From positions 248,001-312,000 of the forward strand of contig NZ_JABWSY010000004.1 of the NCBI RefSeq assembly GCF_013396335.1: a stretch of DNA of 64,000 nucleotides, given 5' to 3'. The notes under the pieces were generated by a model, which made no database searches, had not been told where the DNA came from, and worked only from the letters and a program-made list of their open reading frames with translations. A program made the position numbers and the translations under genes. Of the stretch, positions 48,086 through 59,183 are shown in pieces. The stretch is from Bacillus sp. EB106-08-02-XG196. Its GTDB lineage: Bacteria > Bacillota > Bacilli > Bacillales > Cytobacillaceae. The first letter of the stretch is position 1. Every line of letters begins with the position of its first letter.

Positions 48086-49648
48086 TTACTGTCTTCTAAA
48101 TACAACAGGGGTAACTCCTGTTTCATTTTTAAATACTTTATTAAAATACGAATGACTTTGGAAGCCAACCATATCGGAAACCACTTTAATTTTATAATCC
48201 GAATTTCTGAGTAGTTGAACAGCTTTTTCAACGCGTACATGATTGACGTAGTCAATAAAATTTTGGCCCGTCTCTTTTTTAAAGATTGCACTGAAATAGG
48301 CTTGGTGCAAGAATAACCGATTCGAAATATCCTCCAGTGTAATCCGTTCCTGATAATTTTCCTTTACATATTCCTTGCTCATAAGAACATAACTGTTTAC
48401 ATCCTTTTTATCCTGATGGATCAAATCAAACGAAACCGTTTCCAACATTTGTGTCAGCCATCGCTTTAATTCCTTCAAAGAATCAATTCCATAAATTCTG
48501 CCTAGGACATGCTGCTGGTCAATTGACGGGAATGATAGCCCCTTCTCTTTAAACCGGAACATAAGGATAATAATAAGTTCAGAACAGGAACTGCGTATTT
48601 CGGCAATCGGCAGACCGCCAATCCCTTTATGTGGGTCAAAAAAATGATTGACTAGCTCCCCAAAGGCCATTTTACCTTCTGATTTCATCGACTCCATCAG
48701 GTGACTTTCGATTTTGTTCACATGGTCTAACATGAAATTTTGCAGCTCTGTTTGATTTCCACTATTACCTTTAACAGTCAAATCTTCATAAAAGATTATC
48801 GTTTCATATTCATTGAAGTATTTATAGCTATACGCATAAACCGCCTCATTATAGGAACGGCAAATTTCTTTATACGTGCTTGCTGGATTGCCAACTCCAA
48901 CAACAAAATTCTCCTGATCCTTAAAGAAGTCACCAAGATTAGCTATTAGTAAATCGATGAACAAGTGAATTTTCGGCAAATGATCCTTTTTCGAAACAAG
49001 CTTGGAATCTGTGCTTAACACTATCAGACTATTTCCATAAAACAAAAATGGGACTTGATAGCGATTCCAAAAATCAGCAGCCAGCTCGGTAATCTTCTGT
49101 CTGGTAGAAAAAGTTGACTCCTCTTTAAACAATCGATCAAAGGAAAAAATAGCCACCCTAAAGCTTTGTGTCTGTTGATTCCAATAGTCCGCATACTGAG
49201 GCAGATTATCGCCTTTAATTAAATCCAAAAGCATTAATTCCTCGACAGAATTCCCTTCTTTACCTTTTTCATCTTCTTTTAATTCTTCTGCTAGTTTCGT
49301 AAAAACATTGAAAAAGTCATTTTTCATCAGCGGCTTCAACAAATACCCCTTCACACCAAAGCGAATGGCATCTTGAGCATATTTAAAATCGTCATAGGCA
49401 CTAAGAATGACCACTTTTATGTCTTCGTATGATGTTTGTATTTCTTTCGCCAGCTCTAATCCTGTCATCTCAGGCATAAGAACGTCTGTTAAAACGGCAT
49501 GTGGACGTTCCTGTTTAATGAGTTCCAACGCTTCAACGCCATTTTCCGCTATACCAACTACTTCGAACCCTACGTCAGACCAAGGAAAAAAATGAGCCAA
49601 TCGGTCACGGATGTTTTTTTCATCATCAACAATGATTACTTTATACAT
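48086..49648 (-). CDS. YesN-type response regulator with AraC DNA-binding domain
   Basis: This is a 520-residue regulator. Its receiver has IIVDDEKNIRD for metal binding, the phospho-acceptor in AVLTDVLMPEMTG and VKGYLLKPL with the lysine. A central region of about 250 residues follows, and two AraC helix-turn-helix motifs at the C-terminus (KIKVVSDMVGFQSHSYFNKVF) contact DNA. It is the first gene of a two-gene unit with the YesM-type kinase. It is the likely activator of the two related promoters at 43.1 and 45.1 kb. Confidence 0.94.
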   Translation of the reverse strand: MYKVIIVDDEKNIRDRLAHFFPWSDVGFEVVGIAENGVEALELIKQERPHAVLTDVLMPEMTGLELAKEIQTSYEDIKVVILSAYDDFKYAQDAIRFGVKGYLLKPLMKNDFFNVFTKLAEELKEDEKGKEGNSVEELMLLDLIKGDNLPQYADYWNQQTQSFRVAIFSFDRLFKEESTFSTRQKITELAADFWNRYQVPFLFYGNSLIVLSTDSKLVSKKDHLPKIHLFIDLLIANLGDFFKDQENFVVGVGNPASTYKEICRSYNEAVYAYSYKYFNEYETIIFYEDLTVKGNSGNQTELQNFMLDHVNKIESHLMESMKSEGKMAFGELVNHFFDPHKGIGGLPIAEIRSSCSELIIILMFRFKEKGLSFPSIDQQHVLGRIYGIDSLKELKRWLTQMLETVSFDLIHQDKKDVNSYVLMSKEYVKENYQERITLEDISNRLFLHQAYFSAIFKKETGQNFIDYVNHVRVEKAVQLLRNSDYKIKVVSDMVGFQSHSYFNKVFKNETGVTPVVFRRQ

Positions 49649-49693
49649 TCTAATCCCGCCTTTTTCTTTTATATTCGGAAAAAATGATTGTAT

Positions 49694-49726
49694 CTATTTT
49701 ATTAGTTTATCAAACTAATAAAATAG
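49694..49726 (-). terminator. 15-bp perfect inverted repeat upstream of the yesN-type gene
   Basis: CTATTTTATTAGTTT and its complement are separated by ATC. It follows the stop of the small membrane protein gene by about 37 bp and precedes the regulator start by 46 bp. It could be the AU-rich terminator of the former or an operator of the latter. Confidence 0.45.
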
Positions 49727-49762
49727 CAAGTACTTTTTTATCAGATAAATTTTCCTAGAACC

Positions 49763-50386
49763 CTAATTTAGATACTGAATAAATTTTTTAACTTCATCGA
49801 TTCGTTCCGTATTTGCTACAACTGCCAAAATAAGCGGTTTGTTACCCCCAGAAAGTGCAGAAAAATAAGAAACCTTGGAGACATCTATTCCCGTTATCGC
49901 AGCATGACTGGAAGAATATTTTGTTTCTTCCCAATCTTCTAGTCCGTTTATGCTGCTTAAATCATATAAATTACCTTCATCATTGAATTGGTGAAAGGTT
50001 TTTTCATCTAAAAGCAGTAAATCCACCTCTTTTGCCGCGAGTTCCGCTCCTAATTTTTGAATTTTTCCTAATGCAGATGGATTGCCGGCTGCCTCGCTTG
50101 TGTTAACCGCTAGTACGGACAACTGCTCTTTTTGAGAGCGTTTACTATTAATCGCGAAGTGTTCTAACTCTCTTTGTACTTCTAATTCTAGTCCTTCATG
50201 AAAATTTCCCCCAACCATCCGTACTTCCAGCATCTCTTTCGGTTGATTCGCAAATGTATTAAATCCAATAAAAAGAAAGAAAATGACCACAATGACGGCA
50301 ATAAAATGAAAGGAATAATATTCAATTAAATATTCTATTTTCCCTTTGGTTGATAAAGGCTTTAGTCGTTCTCTTAACTTTTGCAA
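49763..50386 (-). CDS. Single-span membrane protein of unknown function
   Basis: This is a 207-residue protein with a short basic cytoplasmic N-terminus, one membrane span (about 28-48) and an outside domain of about 155 residues. That domain has the alternating helices and strands of a small Rossmann-like fold (VDLLLLDEKTFHQF, LILAVVANTERIDEV). The TTG start follows GAGGTGACAAATA. I do not recognise the family. It lies immediately upstream of the YesN/YesM genes in the same direction, so a role in sensing or in transporter control is possible. Confidence 0.75.
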   Translation of the reverse strand: MQKLRERLKPLSTKGKIEYLIEYYSFHFIAVIVVIFFLFIGFNTFANQPKEMLEVRMVGGNFHEGLELEVQRELEHFAINSKRSQKEQLSVLAVNTSEAAGNPSALGKIQKLGAELAAKEVDLLLLDEKTFHQFNDEGNLYDLSSINGLEDWEETKYSSSHAAITGIDVSKVSYFSALSGGNKPLILAVVANTERIDEVKKFIQYLN

Positions 50387-50689
50387 TATTTGTCACCTCT
50401 TGTCAATTATATTAACATACAATCAAGTACCGCACATAGGTACTATTTTTTGGTTTTTATTTTCTAATCAACAAATATTTATTATAAGAAATGCATGTTA
50501 GGAATAACACGAATTTACCAAACTGATATAAAATATGTCAATTCATTTTGAATTTTCAATAAAACATTTAATTTTCAAACAATATATAACCATTAAAACT
50601 TCATGTTATCGTTAACACTATTTCCTTGATAAATGTTAACAAAATACTTTAAAATGGAAGTAAGTTTCATCTAATTAGGGGGAGTACGA
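50387..50689 (+). promoter_or_regulatory. Intergenic region with operator or cre-like palindrome
   Basis: This AT-rich 303-bp gap lies between divergent genes. TGTTATCGTTAACA at 50604-50617 fits the TGWNANCGNTNWCA consensus at every position and is nearly symmetric. It lies about 75 bp before the start of the LacI remnant, so it may be the remnant's own operator or a cre site. Nothing else is evident. Confidence 0.4.
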
Positions 50690-51712
50690 TTGGTAACGAT
50701 TTATGATATAGCAAAAAAAAGCCAATGTCTCTGCTATGACCGTCTCTCGTGTGATTAACCATTCAGATAAAATCAGTGAAAAAACGAGAAAAAAGGTTGA
50801 GGCGGTTATTAAAGAATTGAATTATATACCAAACAGTTCTGCGAGAAGCTTAGTCTCAAAAAAGTCGAAAATTTTATCGTTAATGATTACCGATATATCT
50901 AATCCGTTTTTTACAAGTGTCGCTCGTGGTGCAGAAGTCAAAGCCCTGCAAATGGGATATCAACTGTTGCTTTGCAATAGTGATGAAAATATCGAAAAGG
51001 AATCAAAATATATTGATATGCTGATTTCAACAGGGTCCACGGTGTTCTAATTGCTCCTGCAAGCGACTCTTCGAAAAAAAATATCCGTAAGCTGACCAAA
51101 CACAATATCCCCTTTGTATTAATCGATCGCTACATCGAGGATTTAAGGTGTGATCAAGTTCTTAGTGATAATGAGACAACTACTCGAAAGTTAATGGAAC
51201 ATTTAATTGAACAAGGACATAAAAAAATTGCCATCATCAATGGTCCACTAGACGTTGCTACATCAAGGGAGCGTCATCAAGCATATTGTGATACGCTTCA
51301 GTTACATGGGTTGCCGATCAATCAAAAATGGATTCATCAGAGTCCATTATTCCAGGATAGCGATGTTACCAGCATGATTAAAAAGCTCATTCAACTGCCT
51401 ATAAGTGAGCGGCCGACAGCAATTTTCGCCACAAGTAACTTTCTAGGTTTAAATACAGTAAAGGCGCTAAAAAAATTCAATATAAAAATCCCTGAAGAGA
51501 TGGCAGTAGTTTGTTATGATGGAGTGCCCAATTATACAGAGAATGAACTTTTTCTAACAGCTGCCGAGCAGCCTTCCTATAATTTTGGATATATGGGTAC
51601 ACAAATGCTCATAGAACGAATTGAGAAAACAAGTCCAGAAAATCCAAGGAAAATTGTCCTTCCTGCAGAATTTCATATACGAGCATCTTCCCTTTATAAA
51701 TATAATGAATAG
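50690..51712 (+). pseudogene. LacI family regulator, two frameshifts
   Basis: Joined frames give an almost complete LacI regulator of about 340 residues with a helix-turn-helix (VSAMTVSRVINHSDKISEKT), a hinge and a sugar-binding core (ITDISNPFFTSVARGAE to the C-terminus). The TTG at 50690 follows AGGGGGAG. An extra A in the A run at about 50711-50718 breaks the frame after the first dozen codons. A second 1-base loss near 51037 (after MLISTGS) breaks it again. Both could be sequencing errors, but the neighbouring genes are also broken. It would have controlled the sulfatase genes downstream. Confidence 0.8.
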
Positions 51713-51717
51713 ATAGT

Positions 51718-51749
51718 AAAGCGTAAGTGGCTGTAACTTACGCTTTTTT
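51718..51749 (+). terminator. Intrinsic terminator after the LacI remnant
   Basis: AAGCGTAAGT and ACTTACGCTT arms around a 7-base loop are followed by a T run, six bases after the stop codon. Confidence 0.8.
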
Positions 51750-51849
51750 CTATTTTTTATGGCTATTAAAAACATTGTTCAATAATACTTTAAAATTCAC
51801 ATAATTATAGTATTTTATGGAAAGATTGAATTGACAGAAAATTTTATAA

Positions 51850-52488
51850 ATGTTAGATGGTGTGAGGTTTACGAATTACTATACCTCTGACGCACCATGT
51901 ATACCATCAAGAACGGCACTTATGACGGGGAAATTTGGGATCCATAATGGTGTTGTCGGCCACAGCGGAACGGCAGATCAAGGAACTTGTAATATTTCTA
52001 TGATTATCCGTTGGCCCGGTTATCAGCAAGGAGCTGTCGATCATGAATTACATTATCACCTTGATCTCCCGCCAACCATTGCCGAAATGCTGCATATATC
52101 CCCTCCTGCCGATTGGGATGGTAAAAGCTTTGCCCCAACACTAAAAACAGGTAATGGTGCCGGTCGCGAGTATTTGGTGATTTCACAATGTGCACATGTC
52201 TGCCAAAGAAGTGTGAGATTTGGAGATTGGCTGTACATACGTTCCTATCATGACGGTTTTCATCTTTTTAATAAAGACATGCTTTTCAATATAAAAGAAG
52301 ATCCGCATGAACTGCATGATTTATCAAGTGAAAGACCTGATCTCTTGAGAGAAGCCGTTTATCTTTTAAATAATTGGCATGATGACATGATGCTAACGAG
52401 TAAATCAGATGTAGACCCGATGAGAACCGTTTTAAAAGAAGGTGGTCCTACTCACGCAAAAGGTCAGTTAAAGGAATACTCCGAGTAG
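51850..52488 (+). pseudogene. Sulfatase remnant (truncated, internal deletion)
   Basis: 212 codons remain of an enzyme that usually has 450-500. The active-site signature is intact (APCIPSRTALMTG, with the Cys that becomes formylglycine), and so are the C-terminal blocks (IIRWPGYQQG, LPPTIAEML, LFNIKEDPHELHDLS). Missing are the N-terminal metal-binding DD block and the whole middle. The frame jumps directly from the GVVGHSGTAD region to a C-terminal segment, so a deletion of roughly 200 codons is inferred. No ribosome site precedes the ATG. It cannot be an active sulfatase. Confidence 0.82.
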
Positions 52489-52572
52489 TTAGTTCAAACA
52501 GGCAGAGGTCATGCTGTGCCTGAACTAAAGAGACGTCATCCGAAAGAATTTACGACAATTTAAATTAATAAT

Positions 52573-52597
52573 CCCATCAGTGGGCATCACTGATGGG
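52573..52597 (+). other. Hairpin between sulfatase remnant and FGE remnant
   Basis: Ten-base arms CCCATCAGTG/CACTGATGGG with a 5-base loop lie 30 bp before the next start codon. No T run follows, so it may be a processing element. Confidence 0.4.
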
Positions 52598-52626
52598 GCA
52601 GTTAATTTAATCTGGAGGAATGAATC

Positions 52627-53594
52627 ATGAAGCAAGAACAAATACAGGGATGTTGTTCTATGAGCCGCTCCAGCGTTGCAGCGACTTCGTTACAAAATTC
52701 TATGAATCTAACATCTTCACACCCAGTCAAACTGCCAACTTATGAGGGAATGGTCTATCTTGCTAGCGGGGAATTTCTAATGGGAAATTCAAGCAATGAA
52801 GGGTTTCCAGCAGATGGTGAAGGTCCTGTCCGAAAAATCTCTCTTTCTCCGTTTTATATTGACATTTGTACAGTGACAAATCAGCAATTTTATGAGTTTG
52901 TAACCAGCACAGGATACCAAACCAAAGCCGAGCGTTACGGATGGTCATTTGTTTTTTACCGTTTATTATCGGAGAAAGAATATAAAAAAGCATCCCTTGT
53001 TGTCCAACAAGTCCCTGGTGGGTTCAGGTCAATGGGGCTGATTGGTCTCATCCAGAAGGACCGGAATCAACTATCAATGATCGGATGGATCATCCAGTCG
53101 TTCATATAAGTTGGAATGATGCAAACGCATATTGTGCCTGGGCAGGAAAACGACTGCCAACAGAAGCTGAATGGGAGTATGCCGCACGGGGAGGTCTTGT
53201 TCAAAAACGGTTTCCTTGGGGGGATGATCTCCTTATGGACGGGCAGCACCAATGTAATATCTGGCAGGGAGAGTTTCCGAAAACAAATACAAAGGAAGAT
53301 GGATACGAAGGAACTGCACCAGCAAAATCATACTCCCCTAATGGATATGGACTTTATAATATGTCTGGTAACGTTTGGGAGTGGTGTTCAGACTGGTTTA
53401 GTAGAAGTGTACATACACGAGGGGGACGTTCAAATCCAAAAGGACCTGAAATTGGAAAAGAAAAGATTTTAAGAGGCGGTTCGTATTTTTGCCATGAATC
53501 TTACTGTAACAGATATCGTGTGGCAGCACGCAGTAAAAATACACCGGATAGTTCCACCGGCCACGCAGGCTTTAGATGTGCGGCTGATGTTTAA
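52627..53594 (+). pseudogene. Formylglycine-generating enzyme (SUMF1 family), one frameshift
   Basis: Joined frames give about 322 residues of the enzyme that oxidises the sulfatase cysteine to formylglycine. The start (MKQEQIQGCCSMSRSS) follows TGGAGGAATGAATC. Family blocks include [40 protein letters not shown] and [11 protein letters not shown]. The catalytic cysteine pair is in [15 protein letters not shown], which marks a true FGE rather than a generic SUMF1 protein. A 1-base deletion near 53020 splits it after VQQVP; the second frame resumes [15 protein letters not shown]. The rest appears intact, so a sequencing error should be excluded. Confidence 0.85.
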
Positions 53595-53654
53595 GAGTAA
53601 ATGAAAAGTAAAAAATTTATAGGACGCCAAAATAAAGATATAGAAGGGATAAAC

Positions 53655-53709
53655 GTTGAAAAAATAAATGGAAAAGAGTTTTTACTCTTTTCCCATTTAT
53701 TTTTTCAAC
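53655..53709. terminator. Long bidirectional terminator
   Basis: Arms of about 25 bases (GTTGAAAAAATAAATGG plus AAAAGAGT, with one unpaired base) meet at a 4-base loop. It lies between the convergent FGE remnant and the small membrane protein gene and would end both transcripts. Confidence 0.75.
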
Positions 53710-53737
53710 CGCCCCGATTCCCTTTTCTTTTTTAACC

Positions 53738-53998
53738 TCAAGAAAATCCTGCCATTGCAATTAAAATCGCTAAGCCTACGAGCAGGATGAAAGCGATATA
53801 ACCAATTATACTTAAAATGGTAACAATCCAGCCGATTACCTTACGATTCGTCTTAATTAAATAGATTCCTAACGCAATGGCGCCAAAAACGAAACCTAAG
53901 ATTCCCCAGAGAACCGGGCTTTTGCCATACTTTTTAGCATCAATCGCCAAATAAATCGTAATGATAATATTGATTGCGAATCCAAAGAAGGCTTCCAA
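53738..53998 (-). CDS. Small three-span membrane protein, unknown
   Basis: This is an 86-residue, strongly hydrophobic protein with three predicted spans (about 5-20, 27-47, 55-82) and a short basic loop (KTNRKV). AGGAGAGAGAAG-type purines precede the ATG. I do not recognise a characterised family. It is monocistronic, and nothing nearby explains it. Confidence 0.65.
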   Translation of the reverse strand: MEAFFGFAINIIITIYLAIDAKKYGKSPVLWGILGFVFGAIALGIYLIKTNRKVIGWIVTILSIIGYIAFILLVGLAILIAMAGFS

Positions 53999-54181
53999 TC
54001 TTCTCTCTCCTAACTATGTATACAAGTATTTTTATTAAAATTATACCAGATAATTCTCCTAGATTTTAATGATTTTGCCAGAAGCAAGTAGTTAGGATGT
54101 AATGGTAGAGGGTGGGACTTCCTACTTTTGATTTTCGGTTACTCTAATTCGTTATCATGCGTGACAGGCACCGCTTCACAA

Positions 54182-54622
54182 TTATATTGGGACTTTGAAA
54201 ACTACCTTTTTAATTTCCTGTACGGAGTCGATGTGAGCTCCTACTAAATGAGCATCTTCTGGAAAACAAATAAGGGCAAAACCTTCCTCTAAACTTCCGG
54301 AGAACTTTGAAGTTGAATTCGTATCACCAAATAAAATATCATGCTCATCATCATACTCTGTCATATCTATCAAGGAACCATTATTGACACACTCTACATA
54401 TTCCTTACCTTCCAAGACAATATGAATATCGATAAATTTCTTGTGAGCTTCAAATTTCTTTTCATTAACAGGTGTGGTGGTAAATTGGATTGTGTTTTTT
54501 TGAAAACTATCTCCAGTGTATGATTCTGTTAATGGCTTACTAAGAATATGTTTAATAGCTTCATTTAAATGATCATTTAAAAATGTATACATAGCTAAAT
54601 TTTCTATTCTATCAAAAATCAC
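54182..54622 (-). CDS. YhcH/YjgK/YiaL family protein, second copy
   Basis: This 146-residue cupin-like protein carries the family blocks FEAHKKFIDIHIVLEGKEYVE, DILFGDT and GFALICFPEDAHLVGAH with the metal-binding Asp/His. The GTG start follows AAGGGGGGGCAAACG. It is clearly divergent from the copy at 25212. It lies 57 bp downstream of the second LacZ-type gene, so it may act on the anomers of a sugar released there rather than on sialic acid. Confidence 0.82.
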   Translation of the reverse strand: MIFDRIENLAMYTFLNDHLNEAIKHILSKPLTESYTGDSFQKNTIQFTTTPVNEKKFEAHKKFIDIHIVLEGKEYVECVNNGSLIDMTEYDDEHDILFGDTNSTSKFSGSLEEGFALICFPEDAHLVGAHIDSVQEIKKVVFKVPI

Positions 54623-54678
54623 CGTTTGCCCCCCCTTGAAAGAATTTCATTATACTTACTTCTCTATCAACATAGTGA

Positions 54679-57903
<3,225 letters not shown>

Positions 57904-57910
57904 TTAAGTT

Positions 57911-57928
57911 TGTGGTCACGTGACCACA
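57911..57928. promoter_or_regulatory. LacI-family operator O1
   Basis: TGTGGTCACGTGACCACA is an 18-bp perfect palindrome with the central CG typical of LacI-family operators. It lies immediately downstream of the proposed -10 box, where it would block initiation. Confidence 0.75.
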
Positions 57929-57958
57929 TTAATAGCAGCAATGGATACGTAACCACAA
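57929..57958 (-). promoter_or_regulatory. Candidate lacZ promoter
   Basis: On the minus strand TTGTGG (57953-57958) and TATTAA (57929-57934) are separated by 18 bases. Operator O2 covers the spacer and O1 lies just downstream, a layout that fits repression. Confidence 0.4.
57940..57957. promoter_or_regulatory. LacI-family operator O2
   Basis: AATGGATACGTAACCACA matches O1 in the right half and in the central CG. Its centre is 29 bp from O1, close to three helical turns. Confidence 0.6.
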
Positions 57959-57969
57959 TAAGGAGCATG

Positions 57970-57987
57970 CATGGTCACGTAACCACA
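57970..57987. promoter_or_regulatory. LacI-family operator O3
   Basis: CATGGTCACGTAACCACA matches O1 in 14 of the 18 positions, with the same central CG. Its centre is 30 bp from O2. Confidence 0.65.
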
Positions 57988-58009
57988 TTTTTATGAAAAA
58001 AGTACCTTC

Positions 58010-59053
58010 TTACAATTTGATGATACTATTAATATATGATTCCTTGAAATCGCTGTCAATTCTTTTTACAGATTCTCTTTCAATTAAAGTTACTTCCTCT
58101 TCAATATTTCGCGCCAGTTTCCTCTCGTTATGGATTTGATCTAACAGCTGTTTAACAAGCAGTCTGCCAATTTCAATTTTTGGGATATTCATCGTTGTCA
58201 ATGTGGGGGTCACAATCTTAGCTAATTCAATATTATCCACACCTATAACTGAGATATCATCTGGAACCTTCCTGCCACTTTCAATAATCGCTCTTATTGC
58301 TCCTGCCGCCAGCGAATCATTTGTTGCTGCTACCGCTGTGAATGGTTGTCCGTTATTCAATAAAACCTTTATTGCATCATAGCCCACGCTCAACTTATCT
58401 TCATACGTTCCAATGGAGTTTTTATAATATTCCTTGATAGGCACACCCTGTGCTTTCATGGCATTTTCATATCCTTTATATCTGGGGTTTGCCTGTTTTT
58501 CATCATAATGTCCTAAATATATAATTTCTTTATGACCGCTTTCGATTAAATACTCGACAGACTGCCTCATTACTTTTTCCATATCGACAAAAACATGTGG
58601 AATGTCTGTTTTCTCAGGGCGATCCCAATAAACCGACAACGGCATTTTAACAGCACCTTTATTAAAATCCATAATCGAACTTAATTCGTACGGTGCCAGC
58701 AAAATCATTCCATCATAGGGTCCTTCTACGACCCGCCGCAAATAATTCCGTCTTTCCTTTGTAATATTATATAAAGATAGGGAATATCCAATCTCTAAGG
58801 CCATCTCTTCAATCCCGGCAAACATTTCTGAATAAAAGGGATTACTTATCGAAGGTGTTAAACAAGCTATTTGTTTATATGACTTCATTCGTAAATTTTG
58901 TGCTGCTCGATTTGGTATATAATTCAGTTCTGCGATCGCCGCTTCTATTCGTTTTCGTACATCTTCCGCAACATATCCATTATTATTAATAACACGCGAA
59001 ACTGTCGATGGTGAAACGCCTGCCCGATCTGCTACTTCTATTCTTGTAACCAT
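58010..59053 (-). CDS. LacI family transcriptional repressor
   Basis: This is a 347-residue regulator. The N-terminal helix-turn-helix (IEVADRAGVSPSTVSRVINN) and hinge (YIPNRAAQNLRMKS) precede a periplasmic-binding-like effector domain (SISNPFYSEMFAGIEEMA to about residue 335). GGAGCATAT-type purines precede the ATG. The gene ends 23 bp from the first of three palindromic operators that lead into the beta-galactosidase gene, so it almost certainly represses that gene. Its own promoter region shows no operator copy. Confidence 0.94.
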   Translation of the reverse strand: MVTRIEVADRAGVSPSTVSRVINNNGYVAEDVRKRIEAAIAELNYIPNRAAQNLRMKSYKQIACLTPSISNPFYSEMFAGIEEMALEIGYSLSLYNITKERRNYLRRVVEGPYDGMILLAPYELSSIMDFNKGAVKMPLSVYWDRPEKTDIPHVFVDMEKVMRQSVEYLIESGHKEIIYLGHYDEKQANPRYKGYENAMKAQGVPIKEYYKNSIGTYEDKLSVGYDAIKVLLNNGQPFTAVAATNDSLAAGAIRAIIESGRKVPDDISVIGVDNIELAKIVTPTLTTMNIPKIEIGRLLVKQLLDQIHNERKLARNIEEEVTLIERESVKRIDSDFKESYINSIIKL

Positions 59054-59131
59054 ATATGCTCCTTTCTCTTTTTCAAGTCTTTATACTAACTATACTATTT
59101 TAGACTCAATAAATAATCTCTTTATTAAAGC

Positions 59132-59157
59132 AGGCGCATGAAAAATTTCATGCGCCT
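59132..59157. terminator. Terminator after htpG
   Basis: Perfect 12-base arms AGGCGCATGAAA/TTTCATGCGCCT with a 2-base loop lie 27 bp past the htpG stop. The stem core (CATGAA) resembles the hairpin at 43273. Confidence 0.75.
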
Positions 59158-59183
59158 TTCTTCAATCCGCACGAGCGAATAGA

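Noticed and set aside
50690-53594. Mobile element as the cause of the decayed region
   Set aside because: I found no transposase, integrase, terminal repeats or target duplications around the broken genes.
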